Source: Pedobacter frigiditerrae (GTDB lineage Bacteria > Bacteroidota > Bacteroidia > Sphingobacteriales > Sphingobacteriaceae). From it: 64,000 nt of DNA. Where the stretch lies: the NCBI RefSeq assembly GCF_032678705.1, contig NZ_JAVTSS010000002.1:2046001-2110000 (forward strand), given 5' to 3'. The position numbers and the translations under genes were made by a program. Shown in pieces: positions 7,407 through 16,377 of the stretch (its first letter is position 1; every line of letters begins with the position of its first letter). The notes under the pieces were generated by a model. It did no database searches, was not told the DNA's origin, and saw only the letters and a list, made by a program, of their open reading frames with translations.

Positions 7407-8978
7407 ATGGATATCATAGATATATCAGGGATAATTGGAGGAATACTAGCCAGCTTGGCGCTAGGGATTGTGATAGGCAGATACCTATTGCGCAACCTAT
7501 TGAAACAACAAGAAATTGCTGCACAGAATAAAGCGAAAAAGATTCTTAGAGATGCAGAAAGCAATGCTGAAATTTTAAAGAAAGATAGATTGCTTGAGGC
7601 AAAAGAAAAGTTTTTGCAAATGAAAGCTGAGCATGAGCAACAAGTAAATTCGAGAAATAACGAAGTTAACCAACGTGAGAATAGCATTAAGCAAAAAGAA
7701 CAGTCGCTTAATTCTAAAATAGAAAATATGTCTCGTAAAGAGCAGGAGTTGGATAATGTTAAATCTAATTTAGAAAAACAAACATCGCTTGCCGTTAAAA
7801 AACAAGAAGAGGTTGATGTTTTAAAAAATCAACACGTTCAACAATTGGAAACCATTGCTGGTTTAAGTGCTGAAGAAGCAAAAAATCAACTGGTTGAAAA
7901 TATGAAAACCGAAGCTCGTGCTCAAGCCATGATGCAGGTTAAAGACATTGTTGATGAAGCTAAATTAACCGCTAGCAAAGAAGCTAAAAAGGTAGTTATC
8001 CAAACTATTCAACGTACGGCTGCAGAAGCTGCAATTGAAAATTCTGTTTCTATTTTCCATATTGATAGCGATGAAATTAAAGGTCGTGTAATTGGTAGAG
8101 AAGGTAGAAATATTCGTGCTTTAGAAGCAGCAACAGGAATTGAGATTATTGTAGATGATACACCAGAAGCAATTATTTTATCTGGTTTCGACCCAGTAAG
8201 AAGAGAGATTGCTCGTTTAGCTTTACACCGTTTGGTAACTGATGGTCGTATTCACCCAGCTCGTATTGAAGAAGTGGTGGCTAAAACCAAAAAGCAAATT
8301 GAAGACGAGATTGTTGAGATTGGCGAACGTACGGTTATCGATTTAGGTATCCACGGCTTGCACCCAGAATTGATTAGAATGGTGGGTCGTATGCGTTACC
8401 GTTCATCATACGGACAAAACTTATTACATCACTCTCGTGAGGTAGCTAATTTCTGTGCTACGATGGCAGCAGAGTTGGGCTTAAATGCTAAGATGGCAAA
8501 ACGTGCTGGTTTATTACATGATATAGGTAAAGTGCCTGATGATAATCCAGAATTACCTCACGCTATTTTGGGTATGCAATTGGCAGAAAAATATAAGGAA
8601 CACCCTGAAGTTTGTAATGCAATTGGAGCTCACCATGACGAGATAGAAATGACTTCAATGATTTCTCCAATTATCCAAGCTTGTGACTCTATTTCTGGTG
8701 CAAGACCAGGTGCAAGACGTGAGGTTGTAGAAAGTTACATCAAACGTTTAAAAGAGTTAGAAGAACTAGCTTTATCTTACCCAGGTGTAGAGAAAACATT
8801 TGCCATACAAGCTGGTAGAGAATTACGTGTAATTGTTGAAAGTGAAAGAATTACAGATGCACAAGCAGAATTATTAGCAGCAGATATCTCGAACCGTATT
8901 CAAACTGAAATGACTTATCCAGGTCAAATTAAGGTTACAGTAATCAGAGAAACTAGGTCTGTGGCTTTTGCTAAGTAA
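7407..8978 (+). CDS. rny: Ribonuclease Y
   Basis: Membrane-anchored endoribonuclease that initiates mRNA decay. The 523 residues show the full family architecture: an N-terminal transmembrane helix (IIGGILASLALGIVIGRYLL), a long charged coiled coil to about residue 200, a KH RNA-binding domain (EIKGRVIGREGRNIRALEAA), and an HD phosphohydrolase domain with LLHHSREVANF and AGLLHDIGKV as metal-binding motifs. The C-terminal RNase Y extension is intact. Start at 7407 places the helix at the very N-terminus as expected. A terminator follows at 9048-9080. Confidence 0.96.
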   Translation: MDIIDISGIIGGILASLALGIVIGRYLLRNLLKQQEIAAQNKAKKILRDAESNAEILKKDRLLEAKEKFLQMKAEHEQQVNSRNNEVNQRENSIKQKEQSLNSKIENMSRKEQELDNVKSNLEKQTSLAVKKQEEVDVLKNQHVQQLETIAGLSAEEAKNQLVENMKTEARAQAMMQVKDIVDEAKLTASKEAKKVVIQTIQRTAAEAAIENSVSIFHIDSDEIKGRVIGREGRNIRALEAATGIEIIVDDTPEAIILSGFDPVRREIARLALHRLVTDGRIHPARIEEVVAKTKKQIEDEIVEIGERTVIDLGIHGLHPELIRMVGRMRYRSSYGQNLLHHSREVANFCATMAAELGLNAKMAKRAGLLHDIGKVPDDNPELPHAILGMQLAEKYKEHPEVCNAIGAHHDEIEMTSMISPIIQACDSISGARPGARREVVESYIKRLKELEELALSYPGVEKTFAIQAGRELRVIVESERITDAQAELLAADISNRIQTEMTYPGQIKVTVIRETRSVAFAK

Positions 8979-8985
8979 TCATAAA

Positions 8986-9034
8986 TAGTCATCGGATGAA
9001 TATAGGCAACATTCTAATATTCATCCGATGACTA
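8986..9034. repeat. Perfect 18-bp inverted repeat after rny
   Basis: TAGTCATCGGATGAATAT (8986-9003) is exactly inverted as ATATTCATCCGATGACTA (9017-9034) around a 13-base loop. It starts 8 bases after the rny stop and precedes the canonical terminator, so the rny mRNA 3' end should carry two consecutive hairpins. Confidence 0.85.
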
Positions 9035-9047
9035 GATAAATATTTTT

Positions 9048-9080
9048 AAAAGCGTCCAGAATTTTCGGGGCGCTTTTTTT
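9048..9080 (+). terminator. Rho-independent terminator of rny
   Basis: AAAAGCGTCC pairs with GGGGCGCTTTT around AGAATTTTC, followed by a T-run ending at 9080. Confidence 0.85.
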
Positions 9081-9097
9081 ATCTTTATAGTACATCC

Positions 9098-9163
9098 CGT
9101 CACCCTGAATTTATTTCAGGGTCTTTCCTGTAGGACAGATGCTGAAATAAATTCAGCATGACG
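9098..9163. repeat. 66-bp 'CGTCA...TGACG' palindromic element
   Basis: CGTCACCCTGAATTTATTTC at 9098 is the near-perfect inverse of GAAATAAATTCAGCATGACG ending at 9163; AGGGTCT and AGATGCT continue the pairing inwards, leaving a short loop. Hairpins of the type 'GTCA-CTGAA-TTCAG-TGAC' look like a dispersed family; other members here are at 53659-53716 and inside 61388-61602. It lies 17 bases upstream of the Mpo1-like gene. Confidence 0.75.
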
Positions 9164-9180
9164 ATTTAATTAATAACCAA

Positions 9181-9681
9181 ATGGAACAAACAGAAAAACG
9201 CCCAGTAGATGTGCTTTTTGATAAATATGCAGAAAGTCATCAAAATCAAACCAACGAAACCATTCATTGGATTTGTGTGCCACTAATTGTTTTTAGCTTG
9301 TTAGGCTTGGTTTGGCAAATTCCATTTCCACACTTAGATTTTTTAGGTCAGTATAATGGTTATTTAAACTGGGCATCTTTTTTAATTGCATTTTCGATGT
9401 ATTATTATTTTACCCTATCGCCTGTGCTGTTTTTCTTAATGATATGGATTATTGGTTTAATGAGTTATATTATCGTTAAAATAGAACTAGCTTTTGGTTT
9501 AGGAAGTTTAACAGCTTGTTTAATTTATCTGGTAATTTTCGTATTAGCTTGGATTGGTCAATTCATCGGCCATAAAATTGAAGGTAAGAAACCATCCTTT
9601 TTAGATGATGTGAAGTTTTTGTTGATAGGCCCAATTTGGTTATTGCATTTCGTTTGCAAAAAAATAGGTTTGAAATATTGA
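9181..9681 (+). CDS. Mpo1-like (DUF962) membrane protein
   Basis: 166 residues with about four hydrophobic segments. The family hallmarks are visible: an N-terminal FDKYAESHQNQTNETIHWIC stretch with conserved His residues, a central ALxxYV-like membrane core, FIGHKIEGKKPSFLDD with a further His, and a C-terminal FLLIGPIWLL. Yeast Mpo1 is an Fe(II)-dependent dioxygenase in alpha-oxidation of 2-hydroxy fatty acids, and the conserved His residues are its metal ligands. Whether this bacterial homologue does the same is inferred; it is relevant that many Bacteroidota make 2-hydroxylated sphingolipids and ornithine lipids. It appears to be a single-gene unit. Confidence 0.8.
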   Translation: MEQTEKRPVDVLFDKYAESHQNQTNETIHWICVPLIVFSLLGLVWQIPFPHLDFLGQYNGYLNWASFLIAFSMYYYFTLSPVLFFLMIWIIGLMSYIIVKIELAFGLGSLTACLIYLVIFVLAWIGQFIGHKIEGKKPSFLDDVKFLLIGPIWLLHFVCKKIGLKY

Positions 9682-9691
9682 TTATAATACT

Positions 9692-9728
9692 TTGACAAAA
9701 TTATAAGCGAGTAGCTTTATTTTGTCAA
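9692..9728. promoter_or_regulatory. Inverted repeat TTGACAAAA / TTTTGTCAA
   Basis: TTGACAAAA (9692-9700) and TTTTGTCAA (9720-9728) are perfect inverses with a 19-base spacer. It could be a late terminator for the Mpo1-like gene or, with the second repeat at 9743-9786 and a lone TTTGTCAA at 9842-9849, part of an operator array before the TonB receptor. Confidence 0.45.
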
Positions 9729-9742
9729 GTTTTTAGTGTTAA

Positions 9743-9786
9743 ACTTTGACAAACTACTTTAAGGCGTCCAGTAAGTTTGTCAAAGT
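9743..9786. promoter_or_regulatory. 13-bp inverted repeat with the same TTTGTCAA core
   Basis: ACTTTGACAAACT (9743-9755) is the exact inverse of AGTTTGTCAAAGT (9774-9786), spacer 18 bases. Core word and spacer length repeat those of 9692-9728. It is the most strongly structured site in the 269-base gap before the TonB-dependent receptor. Confidence 0.5.
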
Positions 9787-9950
9787 GTAGAACAATTTTA
9801 AAGTTAATTTGCTGTTAACCGTTCAAAATAGACCATTAAGCTTTGTCAATAACAAAATCGCCCCTGGCACATTAATTAATTAGCCATTTAACATTAAGTT
9901 AACATGTTGGTAAACGAATGGTAATTTGTAGCTAACACGAAGCTAACATT

Positions 9951-12794
9951 GTGGTAATAGTTTTGCTGAAACAAAAAATAGGCAAATTGAAATCACAATT
10001 AACTCTTAAAAAAGCATTCCTTACATTACTATTTGTAGTTATTGGTGCAACTGTTTTCGCACAAACAGGAAAAATTTCTGGTACTGTATCTGATAAAAAA
10101 ACTGGTGAAACCTTAATAGCAGCTGCTGTAAAGATTTCTGGTACAACTAAAGCAGTAGGTACAGATGTTGATGGAAAATACACTTTAGGTGGCTTAGCCA
10201 CAGGAAAGTATGTAATTGAAGTATCTTATATAGGCTATGTAACTAAAAAGATTGCAGATGTAGAAGTAAAAGATAAAGAAACTACTTCGTTTAATATTGT
10301 TTTAGAGGAGTCTACAGCTAATACCTTAAATCAGGTTACTATTACAGCTTCATTTAAGCAAGAGTCTGTAAACTCACTATATGCAAAACAAAAAAATAGC
10401 GCCGTAATCTCTGATGGTGTTTCTAGTGATCAAATTAAAAAATCTCCAGATAGAAATACTTCAGATGTTTTGAAAAGAATAAGTGGTGCTACCATTCAAG
10501 ACAATAAATTTGTCGTGATTAGGGGATTGAGTGATCGTTATAATAATGCAACTCTAGATGGGGCAGCATTACCAAGTACAGAGCCTAACCGTAAAGCTTT
10601 TTCATTTGACATTGTTCCTTCAAATTTAGTAGACAATTTGATTATTAGTAAAACTGCTACGCCAGATTTACCGGCAGATTTTACAGGTGGTTCAATCCAA
10701 ATTATAACAAAGGATATTCCAGATAATAATTTTTTCAGTTTCGGTATAGGTCAGGGTTACAATACCGCATCTACCTTCAAGGACTTTAAAAGTGGCGTAA
10801 GAAATGCAACAGATTTCCTTGGTTTTGATAATGGTGATAAAAGCCTAGCTTCAAATTTTCCATCAACTAGTAGAATTGTAAATAAGCAGCTTTCTCAAGC
10901 ACAAAGTATTGCGGCAATGAAGAGTTTGCCAAGAGATTTTAATGTATATACCAATACAGCATTGCCAACACAAAACCTTCTTTTAACATTAGGACATGTA
11001 AAGAGTTTTAACGAAGGTAAAAACAAATTAGGCGCACTATTATCCATAACCTATCGTAATGCACAAAATATTAATAATGAAGTTATTCGTGATTATGCAG
11101 ATGTGGATTATAAGGATAATGTTTATAAGTTCTCAACTAATATTGGTGCAATTGCAAATTTTGCTTATAGTTATGGTAAAAGTAAAATAACTTTCAAAAA
11201 TATCTATAATAGAACTTATGATGATAACTTCCTATCTAGAACAGGATTAAATTCAGGCGTTGGTGGTGGTGTAGATGTTAAATTTTACGCCTTTGATTTA
11301 ATGCAAAAAGCACTATTAAAATCAACTTTGGAAGGTACGCATCCAATAGGAGAAAAAAGTGGAAAAATCAACTGGTCGGTTAGTTATAGCAATATATTGA
11401 ATGATCAACCTGATCAAAAGAAGGTGTCTTATTATAGAAATAGATCAGATATTGGTACACCAAATTATGTATTTAATGCGAATGTTACCACTTTGGGTAA
11501 AGAGAATACTAGATTATATTCTAAATTAGATGAAGATGCCTATTCTGCTGCAATTAACTATACTTTGCCAGTTAAAATGTTTGGACAAATATCTACCTTT
11601 AAAACTGGGGTAAGTACTTTGTATCGAGACCGTACATTTGATGCAAGGTTTTTAGGTTTGTTGTTGAACACTTCATCTCCAGATGCGGCATCTATAAGAC
11701 AACGTTCAATAGGTACTTTGTATGGAACCGATGTTTTGAGTAATGGATCATATTCATTAGATGAAATTCCTGGGAATGCAGATAGTTACACTGCAAACTC
11801 AATGACCAATGCTGGATATTTAATGCTTGATAACAAATTTGGTAAAAAGTCAAGATTAGTTTGGGGTGTTCGTGTTGAACAATTTAACGTTGCTTTAGAT
11901 GCAAAACTTAAAAACCCGCTTACATCAGTTGATGATAATTATTTAGATATTTTACCATCTGCAAATTATACCTATAGTTTAACTCCTAAAGTTAATTTAA
12001 GAGCTTCTTACTATCGTACGCTTGCTCGCCCAGAGTTTAGGGAGTTGGCTTCATCATCTGTATATGATTATGAATTATTGGCATTTCAACAAGGAGACCC
12101 TAACCTAAAAGAAGCTAAAATTGATAATGGTGATATTCGATTTGAATTCTACCCACAAGCTGGACAGGTAATATCAGTTTCAGCATTTTATAAGAGGTTT
12201 CACAATGCAATAGAGTCATTTAATAATGACGGAACTGGTTCAAGAACGATTACTTACATCAATACAGATAAAGTAAATGTATATGGTATTGAGTTCGAAT
12301 TTCGTAAAACTCTTGATTTTATAGCTCAAACTGACTTTTTAAAGAAGACTACATTCTATACCAACGTTTCTATAATTAAATCGAAAATTGAAACAAGAAA
12401 TACTGGGATTAATTTATTGGAACCAAATAGACCGATGGTGGGGCAGGCTCCTTACGTAATTAACGGAGGATTACAGCATAGTTTCTTAAATGATAAGTTA
12501 AGCTTTAATGCATTATATAATAGAGTTGGACGCAAATTATACGTTGCTGGAGGTGTCCTTTTCCATAGTATTTGGGAACAACCTCGTGATGTTGTGGATT
12601 TGCAGTTAGCGATGAAGGTGCTTAAAAATAAAGGAGAAGTTAAATTTAATGCAGGTGATATCTTAAATCAACGTACCCTTTTCTATTATGATAACGATCA
12701 AGATAAAAAATATAGCGTAGCTAAAGGAGATTATACGGCAAGCAGCTATAAAGCTGGAAGTAACTTCTCATTGGCATTTGCTTACACCTTTTAA
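9951..12794 (+). CDS. TonB-dependent outer membrane receptor with carboxypeptidase-D-like N-domain
   Basis: 947 residues. The signal peptide is in the first 38 residues (hydrophobic LTLLFVVIGATVFAQ). A CarboxypepD_reg-like beta-sandwich (GKISGTVSDKKTGETLIAAA ... YIGYVTKKI) follows, then a plug domain containing VIRGLSDRYNNATLDGAALP and ADFTGGSIQIITKD. The 22-strand barrel ends in an aromatic (FAYTF), typical for Bam recognition. It is not of the SusC type and no SusD follows; the partner is instead a large lipoprotein 113 bases downstream. The ligand is unknown. The start is uncertain: GTG at 9951 (used here) or TTG at 9963; no ATG is available. Two inverted repeats upstream may regulate it. 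Confidence 0.88.
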   Translation: MVIVLLKQKIGKLKSQLTLKKAFLTLLFVVIGATVFAQTGKISGTVSDKKTGETLIAAAVKISGTTKAVGTDVDGKYTLGGLATGKYVIEVSYIGYVTKKIADVEVKDKETTSFNIVLEESTANTLNQVTITASFKQESVNSLYAKQKNSAVISDGVSSDQIKKSPDRNTSDVLKRISGATIQDNKFVVIRGLSDRYNNATLDGAALPSTEPNRKAFSFDIVPSNLVDNLIISKTATPDLPADFTGGSIQIITKDIPDNNFFSFGIGQGYNTASTFKDFKSGVRNATDFLGFDNGDKSLASNFPSTSRIVNKQLSQAQSIAAMKSLPRDFNVYTNTALPTQNLLLTLGHVKSFNEGKNKLGALLSITYRNAQNINNEVIRDYADVDYKDNVYKFSTNIGAIANFAYSYGKSKITFKNIYNRTYDDNFLSRTGLNSGVGGGVDVKFYAFDLMQKALLKSTLEGTHPIGEKSGKINWSVSYSNILNDQPDQKKVSYYRNRSDIGTPNYVFNANVTTLGKENTRLYSKLDEDAYSAAINYTLPVKMFGQISTFKTGVSTLYRDRTFDARFLGLLLNTSSPDAASIRQRSIGTLYGTDVLSNGSYSLDEIPGNADSYTANSMTNAGYLMLDNKFGKKSRLVWGVRVEQFNVALDAKLKNPLTSVDDNYLDILPSANYTYSLTPKVNLRASYYRTLARPEFRELASSSVYDYELLAFQQGDPNLKEAKIDNGDIRFEFYPQAGQVISVSAFYKRFHNAIESFNNDGTGSRTITYINTDKVNVYGIEFEFRKTLDFIAQTDFLKKTTFYTNVSIIKSKIETRNTGINLLEPNRPMVGQAPYVINGGLQHSFLNDKLSFNALYNRVGRKLYVAGGVLFHSIWEQPRDVVDLQLAMKVLKNKGEVKFNAGDILNQRTLFYYDNDQDKKYSVAKGDYTASSYKAGSNFSLAFAYTF

Positions 12795-12907
12795 TGTTAA
12801 ATAATTAACATCATATATGAGTGAATGTTAACAATAACTTAAAGTTTTTTTAACTAGCCAATCATATCTAAAACCCATTTTTGTAAAATAAATAATTAAA
12901 AAAGAAA

Positions 12908-14341
12908 ATGAAAAAACAATTATTACTTTTAATGCTAGGCGTAGGGGTTTTCTTCGCAAGCTGCTCTAAGAACACAGTTGAAGAGGATATCAATCCACCA
13001 GTTGATGCAAATACAGTAGAAGTGACAGGTGATCTAACTGCTAGTGCGACGTGGTCTGCGAGTAAAATATATGTGCTAAAGGGAAATGTTTTTGTAACCA
13101 ATAATGCAACATTAACAATTGAGCCTGGAACTATCATTAAAGGTGACAAAGGAACTAAAGGTGCTTTGATCATTACAAGAGGTGCTAAAATTATGGCAGT
13201 TGGTACAGCAGAAAAACCAATCGTATTTACTTCAAGTATTGCAGCTGGAGCTCGTTCACATGGTGATTGGGGTGGTGTAATTTTGTTAGGTAAAGGCCTA
13301 AATAACTTAGGTACATCTGTAACTATTGAAGGTATTTCTGATGCTTCTGAAAAAGCAAAACATGGTGGTACTGATAACGCCGATAATTCAGGTGTAATGA
13401 AATATGTGCGTATTGAATATGCAGGTATTGCTTTAGGCCCTGATAACGAAATTAATGGTTTAACTTTCGGTTCAGTAGGTTCTGGTACTACAATTGATTA
13501 TGTTGAGGTTTATCGTTCTGGTGATGATGCTTTCGAATGGTTTGGTGGTGCAGTTAACTGTACTCACTTATTAGCTATTGATAGCTGGGATGATGATTTT
13601 GATACTGATAATGGTTTCTCAGGTAAAGTTCAATTTGGTTTAGCCCAACGTTTATCTGTAACAGCTGATGTATCTGGTTCAAATGGTTTTGAATCTGACA
13701 ATAATGCAACTGGTACAAATGCTACTCCACAAACTTCTGCAGTATTCTCTAACATGACAATCTTAGGTCCAGTTGGTCAAGGTTCAGTAAATGCTAACTT
13801 CCAACATGGTGCACAAGTTCGTCGTAACTCAGCAATTAGTATCTTCAACTCTGTTTTTGCAAATTATACAGAAGGTATCTTTATTGATGATGCATTGCCA
13901 GCTTCACCAGCAACAGAAAATTCACAAGCAAACTTAGTTGCTGGAAGAACGGTTATTGCAAATAATTTAATTTACGGATGTAATAGTAAATCAAATCAAA
14001 TCAAAGCTTCAAACGCTACAGCTTTAGGTGTTGTTACCCCATTGCTTACAGCTAGTAATGTTTTCGAGCCGTCTTTAGCTTCATCAACTTTAATTACTGA
14101 TGCTTATAAATATTCAGCTGATTTAGTTACTGCAGTTAGTGGCAAGATTGGTACGCCAAACTTTACAGTTGTTGCAGGTTCAGCAGCTGCAAGTGGTGCT
14201 TTATTTACTAATGCTAAATTAACTTCAGGTTTTACAAGTGTAGCTTATAAAGGTGCTTTTGGAACTGACAACTGGGCGTCTGGTTGGGCAAGTTTTGATC
14301 CTCAATCTTTAGCTTACACAACTCCTGGTGCTGTAAAATAA
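12908..14341 (+). CDS. Large surface lipoprotein with parallel-beta-helix-like repeats
   Basis: 477 residues, beginning MKKQLLLLMLGVGVFFASCSKN: a lipoprotein signal with lipobox FASC. The body has beta-helix-like rungs (VTNNATLTIEPGTIIKGDKG, ALIITRGAKIMAVGTAEKPI) and Gly/Asn/Asp-rich turns (HGDWGGVILLGKG, YRSGDDAFEWFGG, DSWDDDFDTDNG). Bacteroidota homologues are widespread and often wrongly named 'multidrug transporter'. Position right after a TonB-dependent receptor suggests a surface partner that captures the receptor's ligand; this is inference. A strong terminator follows at 14361-14396. Confidence 0.8.
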   Translation: MKKQLLLLMLGVGVFFASCSKNTVEEDINPPVDANTVEVTGDLTASATWSASKIYVLKGNVFVTNNATLTIEPGTIIKGDKGTKGALIITRGAKIMAVGTAEKPIVFTSSIAAGARSHGDWGGVILLGKGLNNLGTSVTIEGISDASEKAKHGGTDNADNSGVMKYVRIEYAGIALGPDNEINGLTFGSVGSGTTIDYVEVYRSGDDAFEWFGGAVNCTHLLAIDSWDDDFDTDNGFSGKVQFGLAQRLSVTADVSGSNGFESDNNATGTNATPQTSAVFSNMTILGPVGQGSVNANFQHGAQVRRNSAISIFNSVFANYTEGIFIDDALPASPATENSQANLVAGRTVIANNLIYGCNSKSNQIKASNATALGVVTPLLTASNVFEPSLASSTLITDAYKYSADLVTAVSGKIGTPNFTVVAGSAAASGALFTNAKLTSGFTSVAYKGAFGTDNWASGWASFDPQSLAYTTPGAVK

Positions 14342-14360
14342 TTTTAAAAATACTTTTATA

Positions 14361-14396
14361 GAAACCGTCCCGATTTTAATCGAGACGGTTTTTTTA
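14361..14396 (+). terminator. Rho-independent terminator of the receptor-lipoprotein unit
   Basis: AAACCGTCCCGAT pairs with the inverse arm (TCGAGACGGTTT) around TTTAA, followed by seven T. Confidence 0.88.
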
Positions 14397-14460
14397 TTGA
14401 AATATTAATTTAAAATGTAGCGAAAGCTATATGAATTACGTATTGGTTATAAATATATTT

Positions 14461-14793
14461 ATGAAAAAGAATTTAGCTCTGATAATTGCTCCAGTTAAAG
14501 ATGTGTTAATTGTATTGAGTATAATTTTGTTTGTTTTTTCTGGTTGTAAAAAAGATAGGCCTATAGATAAGGAAACAAGATATAGAGAAATAGCTTGGAA
14601 CTATTTAAGTGCTAATGCTAAAACAACTGTAATTACACCATTGCAAAATGCAGTAATAACCTTTGAAACAAGAGATGGGGTAGATGTAGCTGCAGTTATG
14701 TTTAACACTACGCAAGATGCTTTACTCGGGCCTATATTTGTTTATATCTCTATAAAAGATAATAAGGTTCTAGGTATTGGAGCAAGGTTCTAA
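14461..14793 (+). CDS. Small hypothetical lipoprotein
   Basis: 110 residues from the ATG at 14461: MKKNLALIIAPVKDVLIVLSI, then a hydrophobic run to FVFSGCKK, a lipobox with Cys near residue 29. An ATG at 14431 would add ten residues before this signal and is less likely. The short mature domain (YREIAWNYLSANAKTTVITPL ... VFVYISIKDNKVLGIGARF type ending) is unknown to me; the end looks like two beta strands. It lies after the terminator of the receptor-lipoprotein pair, so it has its own expression or depends on read-through. Confidence 0.65.
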   Translation: MKKNLALIIAPVKDVLIVLSIILFVFSGCKKDRPIDKETRYREIAWNYLSANAKTTVITPLQNAVITFETRDGVDVAAVMFNTTQDALLGPIFVYISIKDNKVLGIGARF

Positions 14794-14917
14794 GTTGTTT
14801 GTGTAACGGCACATAATGATAAATGCCATTATTGACTTCTTTAAATTAACATCCAATAAGTTATGAAAATAAAAAAAGTGAGATAACAATAAGATTGGTC
14901 AATTTTAATTTGTTCAG

Positions 14918-16126
14918 TTATTTAACCGAAGGTGAGTAAGCATACACAACTTGAAAAGGTTTGTTTTTTAAACTGGCAGATAATTCGCCAATTTTTAAAT
15001 CTTGTTTTTGAGGGGTTGGCTCACACACCGAATAAGATTTACCATTGTATACAATAATATCACCAATAGGCTTTTCAAATTGTACTGCCATGGTAATATG
15101 GGTTGGATAAAGCATCGCAATCATTGGTAAATTATAAATTTCCTTTACTAAATAGAAAAATAAAGCAGCTCTATCATCGCAATCGCTATATTTTGTTAAT
15201 AAAGTTTGTTCCGGCGATAAACGTTTCTCTTTTCCGAAATTCTCTTCGTCATTCTCATATAGAAAAGCATAACGGGTAAACCTCATTAAATAGTCTACTC
15301 CATTTTTCTTATTCATTTTTTTTACATTTTCTTTTAATAGTGGAATGAGTGATTGGTAAGTTTCATGGCTTAACGGGATGTTGAAATAGCTCTCAAAATC
15401 GACACCAGGATAATTGACGAAAATTTTGTCAACTTCTGTGTTTAGCTTTACTTTAAAGTGATAGGCCTTGTGCTTGTAGTTAAAAGCGATAGATTTTTCT
15501 GTATAGTCTTCTGGCTTAAAATCTGGCATTTTCGTAACCTTATAGCTAAAAGTCGTTAAGGCTTCAGGCATATTAATAACTACAGGAATGTAAGTATTAG
15601 CTTCTTTAAAGAGTTTACCATAATCATGATAATTTAAGCACATATATTTTTTTTCATCAATAACAAAAAAAGGAATGTCAGAGATATCTTCATCATTCCT
15701 CACATAAAAAATAATCTGATTATTGCCAATTGCAACCTTTGCGTCGTATCCAGATTTTATCATTAAAAACCATTTATACAATGTGTAACGATTGTAGTTT
15801 TCGGCTTTGGGGCTAATTTGTTGCGCTGTTTTTCTTATTAATTGATAATAAAGCCAGTCGTTTAGTTTATGTTTTTCCTTATAGGATAATAATGAGCTAA
15901 TTAAAGCTTTATAACTGCTTGTATCTAGTTTCTTGTAAAAATTGCGCACTGCCAATTGATTTAATTCTCCTGTAAATATTACAGATAAAGATTTATCTAC
16001 TGAGAAGTTAAAGGTGCCATCATAAAAATCAAATGCGTAATTCTGAGCCTTAGCCTGAGTACTAGAAGACACACATGTAATGACCGTTAGCAATAAGAAA
16101 ATCGAATATTTATATAATGCGTTCAT
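14918..16126 (-). CDS. Secreted transglutaminase-like cysteine protease
   Basis: 402 residues with signal peptide (MNALYKYSIFLLLTVITCVS...AKAQ). The C-terminal third carries a transglutaminase-like core: LTKYSDCDDRAALFFYLVK with the nucleophilic Cys (about residue 314), then YPTHITMAV with the His (about 342), and YSVCEPTPQ at the place of the usual third residue. There an Asp is normally expected ('DPT'), but Cys-Glu is present. The N-terminal two thirds match nothing I recognise. Proteins of this fold in bacteria are usually peptidases. The monocistronic-looking gene is convergent with the small lipoprotein at 14461-14793. Confidence 0.72.
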   Translation of the reverse strand: MNALYKYSIFLLLTVITCVSSSTQAKAQNYAFDFYDGTFNFSVDKSLSVIFTGELNQLAVRNFYKKLDTSSYKALISSLLSYKEKHKLNDWLYYQLIRKTAQQISPKAENYNRYTLYKWFLMIKSGYDAKVAIGNNQIIFYVRNDEDISDIPFFVIDEKKYMCLNYHDYGKLFKEANTYIPVVINMPEALTTFSYKVTKMPDFKPEDYTEKSIAFNYKHKAYHFKVKLNTEVDKIFVNYPGVDFESYFNIPLSHETYQSLIPLLKENVKKMNKKNGVDYLMRFTRYAFLYENDEENFGKEKRLSPEQTLLTKYSDCDDRAALFFYLVKEIYNLPMIAMLYPTHITMAVQFEKPIGDIIVYNGKSYSVCEPTPQKQDLKIGELSASLKNKPFQVVYAYSPSVK

Positions 16127-16298
16127 GGCATTAATATTTAGTTAACATTAAATATAGATAAAATTAACAGAAGAGCAATATTAAGTTTTTCATTAAAGTA
16201 ATCCATATTTAACATCATTTTAACAAGCTAAAATTACCTTTGCAATGTTAAATATTTGGTTAATAATTAACGTTTAAGTTTAGGTTAGTTGATAAGAC

Positions 16299-16328
16299 AA
16301 AAAGCCACGATGGATGTCGTGGCTTTTG
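16299..16328 (-). terminator. Terminator of olsF (possibly bidirectional)
   Basis: AAAAGCCACGA (16300-16310) and TCGTGGCTTTT (16317-16327) are perfect inverses. On the minus strand a T-run follows, giving a terminator about 50 bases after the olsF stop. On the plus strand it ends in four T, and a -7-like box (TACCTTTG, 16235-16242) lies upstream. Confidence 0.8.
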
Positions 16329-16377
16329 TTATTTTAGTAAAATTCACAAATGAACTTTGAACCAATGAACCAATAAA

